From positions 1-19,287 of the forward strand of contig JBEKZQ010000043.1 of NCBI GenBank assembly GCA_049509675.1: 19,287 bases of DNA, in the 5' to 3' direction. A program made the position numbers and the translations under genes. The notes below the pieces were generated by a model. The model did not search any database, was not told the DNA's origin, and saw only the letters and a list, made by a program, of their open reading frames with translations. The first letter of the stretch is position 1. Each line of letters starts with the position of its first letter. Positions 1-7,273 of the stretch are shown piece by piece. Source of the DNA: JBEKZQ01 sp049509675 (lineage in GTDB: Bacteria; Planctomycetota; Planctomycetia; Pirellulales; Thermoguttaceae).

Positions 1-3000
1 ATCAATCCGCCCTCGTCGTCCGGGATGTAGCGCCGCGGCGCCTGCTTGAACCCGGCGAACTTCTCGCGGAAGTTGTGCTTCATGACCATCTCCAGCGCGC
101 CTTTGACCCGAGCGGCCGGATAGAGGTAGCCGAGGTTGAGCATGTGCGCCCACCACTGGCCCAGCAGTTGGTCGGCATGGCAGCCCGTGTTGTAGTCCCG
201 CGCCGGTTGGGGTTCGGGAATCTGAATGTAATACTCGCCGTTCCAGAGTTTTTGGTCCTGGTTCTTCATGCCCGCGAGGCGAACCGTCCGCCAGCGCCGG
301 GCGCTTTGCGGATCGTTCATCACCAAGGCCATCCGCTCGGCGGCTGCCAGCGCGGCAAGATACTGCGAGCCGATGAACGTATTGGCGCCGGAAACCGACG
401 TGTCATACGTGTTGGCCTGATGCCCGTGCGGCACGCCTTCGCCCTGGCGATCGATGGTCTGGATGAGCCAGTCGACCGACTTCTTCACGCCGGGCCAAAT
501 CCTTTCCAACAGCCGGCGATCCGGGCTGAGTTGGTATTCGCGGTAGGCCGCCTCGATGCACGCGCAGTGCCCGTCGATGAACGCGCCGTTCGGGTCGTGC
601 TCGCGATGCGAGGTCTCGCCGTCGGGGTGCAGATAGGTGATGAAGTTGGAGATCCGCATGTTACGGCCGACGTCGGGAAACAGCCGCGCGTGCGCCTGGG
701 CATAGTTCCACACGTGCGTGCAGTTCAAGGGGCAGCAGCCGTAACTCCCCTCGAACCCGCCGAAATAGCCGTCTTCCGACCAGAAACAGGTCGGACCGCG
801 CAGAATGACGCTCTGCGAGGCCATCGCGTCGAGGAACTCCTCGGGCAGGTTCGACTGGTAGAGCGTGGCGTGGTAAAGCTGCGTTCGCTGCCAAAGCGCG
901 GCGAGGTTCTTGGCCAGATAACCGGCCACGGCCGCGGCGTCGGGCCAACGCCGGCTGTAGAGATTGCCCGAGTGCCGGAACCGCTCGACGTTGGGGAAGT
1001 GCCAGGTAATGGCGAACTCTGCGCTGCGCGACTCGCCCGGCGACAGGGTGAAGGGGACCGCCAGCGCCGCGTTGACCGTTTCGCCCGGCTTGCTCACCGC
1101 CTCGCTCGCGGCCGCTTTCGCCTGGGGGTCAGAGATGAACGCCGCGATCTCCTCGGCGCTGGCCCAGCCGCAGAGCGCGACGGCCCGGGCGTCGAAGGCC
1201 GTCAGCGCCATGCTGCCCCAGTTCGGGCTGCCGGGCACAAGCCGCTCGCCGGATCTTAACGGTTCGCCGCGCCGCGAGGCCAGCAGTTCACTGCCCAGGT
1301 CCCAAGGCAACCCCGGGGCCAACGCGAGAATGATCTTTCCTTTGCCCAGCGGGCCTTCAATCACCAGCGGAGCACCGTCCGGCAGGGTAGCCAGTGCCCG
1401 ATAACCATGCTCGCCCGAGTGGAAACCGCTCAGCCGCGTATAGCGCGACAGCTTCCACTGGAAACTGCGGGGGGTCGATGGAGGAGGAAACGGGAGGTTC
1501 TCAATTCCGTGTATGGAAAAGCCGGCGTCGTTTGCGGGGCCGATCGGGCCGCCCGTCGGCAGCGTCGCTTCTTCCGCCGCAGTAAAACCCACCGGCAGGG
1601 CCTTGACGACCGTTTCCAGCGTCGTGCCTTGGCTCAGCAGCGGCTCCGGCGGGATGTCAGAAAAGATGATCCGGTCGATGTTGATGTGGCCCCAGCCCTC
1701 GGAACTGTGATCGACGATCTCCAGCACGGCCTCGCGGCCCTTCAAGTCGGCGACGTCCCAACTGGCGGGCTCCAGGGTCTCGCGGTTCTTGCCGGTGGCC
1801 GTGCGAACCACCTTGCCGTCGACGCGCAGATTGATGCACGTCTTGCCCACGTGGCCGCCGCCGCCGATGAGAAATCCGATGTACGGCCGCTGGATGCGAA
1901 ACGACCGGGAAGTGGCCGTGCCCTGCGGGCCGTCGCCGCCCACAAACGTGTTGACCAGGCCGTGGCCGGAAAAACCGCTCACCGTTTGCTGCCCGGGCTC
2001 GGTGCCGTGGGAAGGCCCCTTGCCGAAGGCGTCGCCAACGATGGTCCAGCCTTCGTAGGTCTTTCCCTCGAAATCGTCGAAGACCTCGGCCACGGCGTCG
2101 AAGTTGGCGTGGCTGCCGCGAAGCTTGGCGAGCGTGTGGAAGAACTGCGGCGACACCCCGTCGGCCAGCACCACGCCGCCCTCGGCGGCGATTCGCGCCA
2201 ACGGCTCGACCGCAACGGCCGTCAAGTCCGACAGCCCGGAGAGCCAGAACAACTCGGGTCCGTGTACTTCCTTGCCTGCCGCGGTGCGGATTTTGACGGG
2301 ACCGGAAGCGACGGGGTCGGCCGTCTTGTCCATGGCCACCACGGTCATGGCGTCGCCGCGAACCACGCGATTGCGATTTCCGCCGTAGCCGCCCAGTCGC
2401 ACGCCCTGGAGTCCGGCGGCCCCGCCGTTTCCGACCGCATTTTGCAGCGTTGCCGAGAAGGCGACCTCGACCGGCGCGTTGCCCGGGTTCTTGGCCGTCA
2501 GGCGCAGCAGCGCGCAGGGGATCGACGAGTTGGCCGTGTCCAGGGGGATCATCGGATTGGTGGCCTCCAACACGACCTCGACCGGCAGCGCCGCATCGTG
2601 AAACGTCAGCCGGGCGATGGGGTAGCCGCCTTCGTAGTCCAGCGACTGGACCGGCCGCAGGCTGCCTTCCCCTTGCGTCTGGAGCACGCGCGTGACTGCC
2701 GGGCCTGTCGCCGCCTTGGCGCGAACGGCCAGGAAACTGTCCGGCACGCGCGGCTCGCTCAGGTTGTTGAATATCTGCCAAACGCCCAATTGCCCCTGGC
2801 CGTTGAGCCAAATGCTGCCCGTACCGATGCCGCCCAAGGGCATGCCGACCGCCTCGAGGTGCTTGCCTCGATAGACGCGCCGCGGCGTGAGCGGATAGCG
2901 GCTCAGCCATCGAGACGGCGGCGTCGCCGGGGCCAAAAGCTTGTCGCCCTCGTCGGCCCAGGCCATCTGGCCGGTCACGGTAAGGGCCGCCGCGCCGACG

Positions 3001-3089
3001 GCCAGCTTTTCCAAGAAATCGCGACGATTCAATTCGGAAGATTCGACTTCGCCGCAACGTCCGCCGCAGCATCGACACTCGTTGGCCAT
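1..3089 (-). CDS. GH116/GBA2-type beta-glucosidase, Tat-exported, partial (3' end outside window)
   Basis: Likely a retaining glucosidase or glucosylceramidase-like enzyme acting outside the cytoplasm on beta-glycosides. The frame is open from the ATG at 3087-3089 to base 1 (1029 codons, no stop reached), with GAGG about 11 bases before the start. Residues 21-46 form a Tat signal (NRRDFLEKL then a hydrophobic stretch). Residues 82-91 (GMPLGGIGTG) open the GBA2 N-terminal domain. Residues about 335-478 are an inserted beta-sandwich-like domain (DDFEGKTYEGW ... GGGGHVGKTCINLRVDG ... GWGHINIDRIIFSD) that resembles the domain seen with GH32/levanase proteins. The catalytic part has GGFEG (E780, candidate nucleophile), CPLNCTHVWNYAQ, and NTYDTS (D896, candidate acid/base). 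The catalytic assignments are by analogy with GH116 and are not proven. The typical DGDGM...GFPDQ stretch before the acid/base is shortened. It is divergent from the oxidoreductase gene at 3577. Family call is fairly sure; substrate is unknown. Confidence 0.85.
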   Translation of the reverse strand, partial: MANECRCCGGRCGEVESSELNRRDFLEKLAVGAAALTVTGQMAWADEGDKLLAPATPPSRWLSRYPLTPRRVYRGKHLEAVGMPLGGIGTGSIWLNGQGQLGVWQIFNNLSEPRVPDSFLAVRAKAATGPAVTRVLQTQGEGSLRPVQSLDYEGGYPIARLTFHDAALPVEVVLEATNPMIPLDTANSSIPCALLRLTAKNPGNAPVEVAFSATLQNAVGNGGAAGLQGVRLGGYGGNRNRVVRGDAMTVVAMDKTADPVASGPVKIRTAAGKEVHGPELFWLSGLSDLTAVAVEPLARIAAEGGVVLADGVSPQFFHTLAKLRGSHANFDAVAEVFDDFEGKTYEGWTIVGDAFGKGPSHGTEPGQQTVSGFSGHGLVNTFVGGDGPQGTATSRSFRIQRPYIGFLIGGGGHVGKTCINLRVDGKVVRTATGKNRETLEPASWDVADLKGREAVLEIVDHSSEGWGHINIDRIIFSDIPPEPLLSQGTTLETVVKALPVGFTAAEEATLPTGGPIGPANDAGFSIHGIENLPFPPPSTPRSFQWKLSRYTRLSGFHSGEHGYRALATLPDGAPLVIEGPLGKGKIILALAPGLPWDLGSELLASRRGEPLRSGERLVPGSPNWGSMALTAFDARAVALCGWASAEEIAAFISDPQAKAAASEAVSKPGETVNAALAVPFTLSPGESRSAEFAITWHFPNVERFRHSGNLYSRRWPDAAAVAGYLAKNLAALWQRTQLYHATLYQSNLPEEFLDAMASQSVILRGPTCFWSEDGYFGGFEGSYGCCPLNCTHVWNYAQAHARLFPDVGRNMRISNFITYLHPDGETSHREHDPNGAFIDGHCACIEAAYREYQLSPDRRLLERIWPGVKKSVDWLIQTIDRQGEGVPHGHQANTYDTSVSGANTFIGSQYLAALAAAERMALVMNDPQSARRWRTVRLAGMKNQDQKLWNGEYYIQIPEPQPARDYNTGCHADQLLGQWWAHMLNLGYLYPAARVKGALEMVMKHNFREKFAGFKQAPRRYIPDDEGGL

Positions 3090-3237
3090 GGTGGATTCCT
3101 CAATCGTCTTCAGTAGTTCGGGGGAAGGATCAAGTTCCCATTGTAGTCCGCTCGTACGCAAATTTACACCCCCGGGTGTGCAGCCAAATTCTCTGCCAAG
3201 GTGTTTGGACCGTTCGTTCACGGACGTTTCCGGCGTA

Positions 3238-3447
3238 GGGTGCCACTGGCTTGCCAGTGCTCTTCTGTGTCGGTTCTTGCCGCGCCCCAATCGCCGAAAA
3301 CCTCTTCGCGCGGTTCGTCGGCGAGCATCGAACGCTTCCGCCGGGCGCGGAACAGCCGCGGAGTCTTGACCTCTCTCACACGCCACTGCTTTGGCAACTT
3401 CTCGCCGCAAGAGCCCTCCGAAAGGGCACGGGCAAGCCCGTGGCACC
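3238..3447. repeat. Split palindromic (REP-like) element
   Basis: The left half at 3238-3260 reads GGGTGCCAC and folds as CACTGG-CTTG-CCAGTG. The right half at 3427-3447 folds as CACGGG-CAAG-CCCGTG and ends GTGGCACC. The outer GGTGCCAC and GTGGCACC are perfect inverted copies. The same plan (outer inverted repeat enclosing two hairpins with CTTG/CAAG loops) is compact at 10314-10380. Here about 166 bp separate the two hairpins. Confidence 0.6.
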
Positions 3448-3501
3448 AGCAAGGGAGGATCGCCGCAAATCCCTCGCTGGCGCGTCGGGCTACTGTCTTG
3501 C

Positions 3502-3530
3502 TTGATTCCCAGATTGCACCATGTTACGAT
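3502..3530 (+). promoter_or_regulatory. Candidate sigma-70 promoter for Gfo/Idh/MocA gene
   Basis: TTGATT at 3502-3507 and TACGAT at 3525-3530 are separated by exactly 17 bases. Each hexamer matches 4 of 6 consensus bases. The inferred start site near 3537 leaves a leader of about 40 nt before the chosen start codon. Confidence 0.4.
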
Positions 3531-3576
3531 CGATGCGAACCCTGCCCCAAATATCGAGTTTATGGAGCCATCGCCC

Positions 3577-4896
3577 ATGATTCACCGTCGTCGTTTCCTC
3601 GCCACGACTGCTGCGGCAGCCTTCAGCTTCCATCTGGTGCCCCGCTGCGTCCTGGGCGGGCCGGGCCAAAAGGCGCCGAGCGAAAAACTGAACCTGGCGG
3701 GCATCGGCGTGGGCGGCCAAGGGGCGGGCGATTTGCGCGAGATGGCGGGCGAGAACATCGTCGCCCTGTGCGACGTCGATGGCAAGTATGCCGCCCACAC
3801 CTTCAACACCTATCCCAAGGCGGAAGTCTTCAAGGACTACCGCGTGCTGCTGGAGAAGCGCAAGGACATTGACGCGGTGATGATCGCCACGCCCGACCAC
3901 ATGCACGCGCCGATCACGGTGGCGGCGCTTCGGGCGGGCAAGCACGTCTACGTCGAGAAGCCCATGGCCCATACGATCGAGGAGGCCCGCACCATGACGC
4001 GCCTGGCCAAGGAGACCGGCCTGGTCACGCAGATGGGCAACAACGGCCACGGCGGCGAGGGCCTGCGCTTGACCCGCGAGTGGATCCAGGCCGGGGCCAT
4101 CGGCCCGGTCCGCGAGATCCACTGCTGGAGCGACCGGCCGGGCCACTTCTGGACGCAGGATCGCGACCGGCCCGGCGACCGTCCGCCCGTGCCCGCCCAG
4201 TTGGACTGGAACCTTTGGCTCGGCGCCGCTCCCGAGCGGCCGTATCACCCGATATATTGTCCCGTGGCGTGGCGGGGCTGGTTCGATTTCGGCACCGGGG
4301 CGCTGGGCGACATGGCCATTCACAACATGGACCCCGCCTTCTACGCGCTGGATCTGGGCGCGCCGACGGCGGTCGAGCCGCGGACCAGCCCGCTGAAAAA
4401 AGAATCGTATCCGGCCTGGCAGATCCTGACCTACGAGTTCGCCGCCAACGGGGATCGTGCCGCGGTGAAGTTGACCTGGTACGACGGCGGCAAGATGCCG
4501 CCCCGCCCCGCCGGGCTCGAACCCAGCCGCCGACTGGAGGACAACGGCATTTACTTCGTGGGCGATCGGGGCACGATCCTCTGCGGCGGCTGGTCGGGCC
4601 CGCCGCGCCTGGTCCCCGAGAGCAAGATGAAGGATTTTCACCGGCCGCCCAAGACGATTCCGCGTTCCATCGGCCATCGCGCCGAATGGATCGCGGCCTG
4701 CAAGCAGGGGAAGCCCGACGACGCCAAGGCCGGTTTCGCCTATTCCGGCCCGTTCACCGAGGCCCTTCTGGTCGGCAACCTGGCCGCGCGGCTGCAAAAA
4801 CGCATCGAGTGGGACGGCGTCGCCATGCGGGCGGTCAATGCGCCCGAAGCCGACGCCATCATTCGCAAGCATTATCGCGACGGGTTCGGCATCTGA
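3577..4896 (+). CDS. Gfo/Idh/MocA family oxidoreductase, Tat-exported
   Basis: An NAD(P)-dependent sugar or polyol dehydrogenase-like protein of 439 residues, probably exported folded. Residues 1-27 form a Tat signal (RRRFLATTAAAAFSF). The Rossmann nucleotide-binding loop is GIGVGGQGAG at 42-51, followed by the acidic residue D66 at the end of the second strand. The family signature EKP is at 127-129, with K128 the expected catalytic lysine. DMAIHNMD at 245-252 is the typical C-terminal-domain motif. An ATG 15 bases upstream (3562) is also in frame. I prefer 3577 because GGAG at 3564-3567 sits 9 bases before it and because the Tat arginines then lie at the N-terminus. It is divergent from the GH116 enzyme, which suggests a shared saccharide-degradation role. 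The exact substrate cannot be read from the sequence. Confidence 0.93.
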   Translation: MIHRRRFLATTAAAAFSFHLVPRCVLGGPGQKAPSEKLNLAGIGVGGQGAGDLREMAGENIVALCDVDGKYAAHTFNTYPKAEVFKDYRVLLEKRKDIDAVMIATPDHMHAPITVAALRAGKHVYVEKPMAHTIEEARTMTRLAKETGLVTQMGNNGHGGEGLRLTREWIQAGAIGPVREIHCWSDRPGHFWTQDRDRPGDRPPVPAQLDWNLWLGAAPERPYHPIYCPVAWRGWFDFGTGALGDMAIHNMDPAFYALDLGAPTAVEPRTSPLKKESYPAWQILTYEFAANGDRAAVKLTWYDGGKMPPRPAGLEPSRRLEDNGIYFVGDRGTILCGGWSGPPRLVPESKMKDFHRPPKTIPRSIGHRAEWIAACKQGKPDDAKAGFAYSGPFTEALLVGNLAARLQKRIEWDGVAMRAVNAPEADAIIRKHYRDGFGI

Positions 4897-4938
4897 ATGT
4901 GAATCGCGGTGACATAGCCGGAATCGAGGTGGTCCGCC

Positions 4939-5598
4939 ATGAAAATCGCGGAACTTGAGGCCCATCACGATGCGTACGCTGTCTCTGAGCGGACCATTCG
5001 CGCGATGGTGAAGAACGGCGAGTTTCCGGGCGTTTTCTCCGTTTGCACGGCGTCGTTTCAGCACATTGTCCCGGCGATGAACTATCGGAAGAAAAAAGGC
5101 GTTACGCCAGAAATTCCCGATCCGTCGGCGTTCACGACAATCTGCAAGTATGCCCCGCCCCTGTTTGAACACGCTGCGATTGAATCGCTATTTGAATTCG
5201 TCAATTCCTCGCGGCTTCTAACACAGTCCGAGAAGAGCTTCTTGGATTCGGTCGAGACTGCTCGAAAGCGTGTGCAACTCGCCCGAAGGCTTTGGAATCA
5301 CCTTGAACGCCACCCCGGAATGTTCCAACGTGACATTCGCGGCGAGCTTGGAGTGGCTCCGGAGCACGCGGAAGGAATCATCGAGGTTTGGGACAAGTTG
5401 GGCGTGGTAGATCGAATGCCGGAGGACAGAAGTTACCGGCTCTACTTTCGAACGCGACTGGATACAGAGGTGGCGGGGCTCTGCCCGAACTGCGGCGTGC
5501 GTGGCACGGGACGTAAGGAGCTATTCTTTCGCTCAATAGTGTGCAAGAAGTGTGGTACTGACGGCCATTATCACCTCGAGTACGACGGCCAACGGTAA
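4939..5598 (+). CDS. Uncharacterised winged-helix-like protein with C-terminal zinc ribbon
   Basis: This 219-residue protein is not one I recognise by name. Residues about 118-170 (MFQRDIRGELGVAPEHAEGI ... GVVDRMPEDRSYRLYF) have the helix-turn-helix plus wing pattern of a winged-helix DNA-binding domain. A zinc-ribbon-type CPNC/CKKC pair follows (C182, C185, C202, C205). The N-terminal 110 residues are of unknown type. GAGGTGG lies about 6 bases before the ATG. The stop is 20 bp before the next gene, so the two are probably co-transcribed. Codons use more A/T in third positions than the flanking genes, which suggests the pair was acquired. A nucleic-acid-binding or regulatory role is inferred from the two domains only. 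Confidence 0.75.
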   Translation: MKIAELEAHHDAYAVSERTIRAMVKNGEFPGVFSVCTASFQHIVPAMNYRKKKGVTPEIPDPSAFTTICKYAPPLFEHAAIESLFEFVNSSRLLTQSEKSFLDSVETARKRVQLARRLWNHLERHPGMFQRDIRGELGVAPEHAEGIIEVWDKLGVVDRMPEDRSYRLYFRTRLDTEVAGLCPNCGVRGTGRKELFFRSIVCKKCGTDGHYHLEYDGQR

Positions 5599-5618
5599 TT
5601 GATTTAGTGAGGGCGCTA

Positions 5619-6887
5619 ATGGAATACATCGTCGTGTTCTTGGCCGGTGCAGCCGCCGCTGCTGCCCCGCTTCTGATTGCTTATTATGGGTACGTTGCTA
5701 TTGTGCGAGCACAACGCCGTAGGGCCGTGGCCTGGGGCGTCCGGCTAGCACAGCAGACTAACTCGCTCTTGGAAAGAGAGATCGCGGCGAAGGAAGCCTA
5801 TGAGGCCCAGGCTCGCGATATCGAGAACCGCCACAAGCACTTGAAAGAAATGAATGTGGCGTTCGAGGCGAAAAGAATTAACTACGATGCCCTTGCGCGG
5901 GAAAGTGCGGGCCTGAAACAGGACTGCTTCAACCTTTCCGTTCAGTTGAGGAAGATGGAACGCGACCATGCCGCCCTCGTGCAACGGCAGGACGAAATTG
6001 ACGCGAAAGCAAACGATTTATCCGCGCGTTATCTGAAAGAAAGCGTCTCGTGGATCGGCGAACGTCTCAATGCAAATAATTTTTCGAGTTGCAAGCAGCG
6101 ACTATTGAACGTGGTCGGAGTATGCCGGTCGATCGGCTTCCGTGTCCCCGAGGAACAAGAGCGGGAACTCGTCCAAGACCTACAAGAGCGTTTCGAGCAA
6201 GCGGTAAGGGACGAATTCGCTCGACAGGAGCAGGCGCGGATCAAGGCGCAGATTCGCGAGGAGGAGAAGCTGTCGCGAGAAATCGAGAAGCAGAAGAAGG
6301 ATGCGGATCGCGAGGCTGCGGCTATTCAAGCCGCCCTTGAAAAAGCCCTCAAGGAGACCCAGGACGAACATAGCGCCGAGGTCGAGCTCCTGAAGACCCG
6401 GCTAAAGGAAGCAGAGGAGAGGCAACGTGCCATTTCGCAGGCGCAACTGACGAGGGCGGGGCACGTGTATGTGCTCTCCAACATTGGTTCCTTCGGCGAT
6501 GGCGTCTACAAAATCGGCATGACGAGAAGGCTAGAACCTCTGGAGCGGGTCGGTGAGCTCAGCAATGCGTCGGTGCCATTTCCCTACGACGTCCACATGC
6601 TGGTTTCGTGCGACGATGCGCCCGGCCTAGAAAACGCGCTGCATCGGGAGTTGCACAGGCAACGCGTGAATAAGGTCAACTTTCGGAAAGAGTTCTTCCG
6701 CGTGGATCTCGACGCGATTCGAGCGGTCGTGGAGTCGATGCGCGGAGACGTGGACTATCGAGCTGAGCCGGAGGCGCTCCAGTACCGGGAAAGTATGAGC
6801 ATGCCCGACGAGGATTATGATTTCATCAAGCGTACCGTCGAGTCGGTCGCGGGGGGGACAGACGCCTCCGCAGTGGACGAGGAATAG
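5619..6887 (+). CDS. Membrane-anchored coiled-coil protein with T5orf172 (GIY-YIG-like) domain
   Basis: A 422-residue protein. The N-terminus has one membrane segment (about residues 2-29) followed by basic residues, so the bulk should be cytoplasmic. Residues about 40-130 are coiled coil. About 135-210 resemble the second half of a DUF4041 domain, and about 205-275 are a charged helix rich in E, K and R. The C-terminal T5orf172 domain runs from GHVYVLSNIG at 281 through YKIGMTRR at 297-304 to the LENALHREL helix near 337-345 and KEFFRV. T5orf172 is related to the GIY-YIG nuclease fold, and Y284, Y297 and E338 are candidate equivalents of its signature residues. I start at ATG 5619 because GAGG at 5609-5612 sits 6 bases upstream; a GTG at 5607 is also in frame. 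The family is common in phages and accessory regions, and its function is not established. Confidence 0.85.
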   Translation: MEYIVVFLAGAAAAAAPLLIAYYGYVAIVRAQRRRAVAWGVRLAQQTNSLLEREIAAKEAYEAQARDIENRHKHLKEMNVAFEAKRINYDALARESAGLKQDCFNLSVQLRKMERDHAALVQRQDEIDAKANDLSARYLKESVSWIGERLNANNFSSCKQRLLNVVGVCRSIGFRVPEEQERELVQDLQERFEQAVRDEFARQEQARIKAQIREEEKLSREIEKQKKDADREAAAIQAALEKALKETQDEHSAEVELLKTRLKEAEERQRAISQAQLTRAGHVYVLSNIGSFGDGVYKIGMTRRLEPLERVGELSNASVPFPYDVHMLVSCDDAPGLENALHRELHRQRVNKVNFRKEFFRVDLDAIRAVVESMRGDVDYRAEPEALQYRESMSMPDEDYDFIKRTVESVAGGTDASAVDEE

Positions 6888-7273
6888 CTGTTTCTGGCAA
6901 AAAAGGCGACGTTCGCATATTTCGGAGAATCTGCGTAAAATTTCATCGGTGAAATCCGTGTTATCCGTGGTCAATTACTCCAGTTGGCCAAGGAAGCGTT
7001 AAGGGGTCGGGTTTCATTGTTACAATGGCGATGCGTTCCGGGAACCAGGATAGTCCCCGGAAAGCAGCGTTCTGCCCTTGAAATTGAGACCGGAAAACGG
7101 ACCGGAAAACGGGTCAGAGAAAGCGCCGGTCAAAACCGGCATGGAGTAGCGAATGAAAGAGTCGTAGGGAAACAGCAGGGTCAGACTTTAACTGCTAACT
7201 GAAATCATCTGTTGGTATAACTGTGGTATAACTGCGCGACGACGTCGGAGAAGGCGTAGAGCATGGTTGCCGC
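6888..7273. other. Intergenic region with short direct repeats and a small hairpin
   Basis: This gap lies between the convergent T5orf172 and M16 genes. It holds an AATCCGTGTTATCCGTGG stretch near 6950-6970 that recalls dispersed 'ATCCGTG' repeats. It also has a 12-bp tandem duplication (GACCGGAAAACG, 7088-7099 and 7100-7111), a perfect GCCGGT-CAAA-ACCGGC hairpin at 7125-7140, and an 11-bp tandem duplication (TGGTATAACTG, 7213-7223 and 7224-7234). I see no supported gene. Confidence 0.6.

Larger units (their letters stand above)
3090..3576. other. Divergent intergenic region with split hairpin repeat
   Basis: This 487-bp gap separates the divergent glucosidase and oxidoreductase genes. It holds two half-elements: GGGTGCCAC plus a CACTGG/CCAGTG hairpin at 3238-3260, and a CACGGG/CCCGTG hairpin plus GTGGCACC at 3427-3447. 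These are inverted relative to each other. A TACAAT -10-like hexamer for the glucosidase lies on the minus strand near 3150-3155, but I see no good -35 for it. No protein-coding potential that I trust lies between the two halves. Confidence 0.6.

Noticed and set aside
1407..3116. Long plus-strand frame (569 codons) opposite the GH116 gene, and a similar one at 75-1259
   Set aside because: The minus-strand frame gives coherent GH116 motifs and a Tat signal; the plus-strand products are compositionally biased and have no recognisable features.
3391..3576. N-terminal extension of the Gfo/Idh/MocA protein to an upstream start
   Set aside because: The extension would put the Tat motif about 65 residues inside the protein and would read through the REP-like element and the likely promoter.
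6984..7202. 72-codon frame downstream of the T5orf172 gene
   Set aside because: It crosses tandem duplications and a hairpin, has no good ribosome-binding site, and the product has no protein-like pattern.
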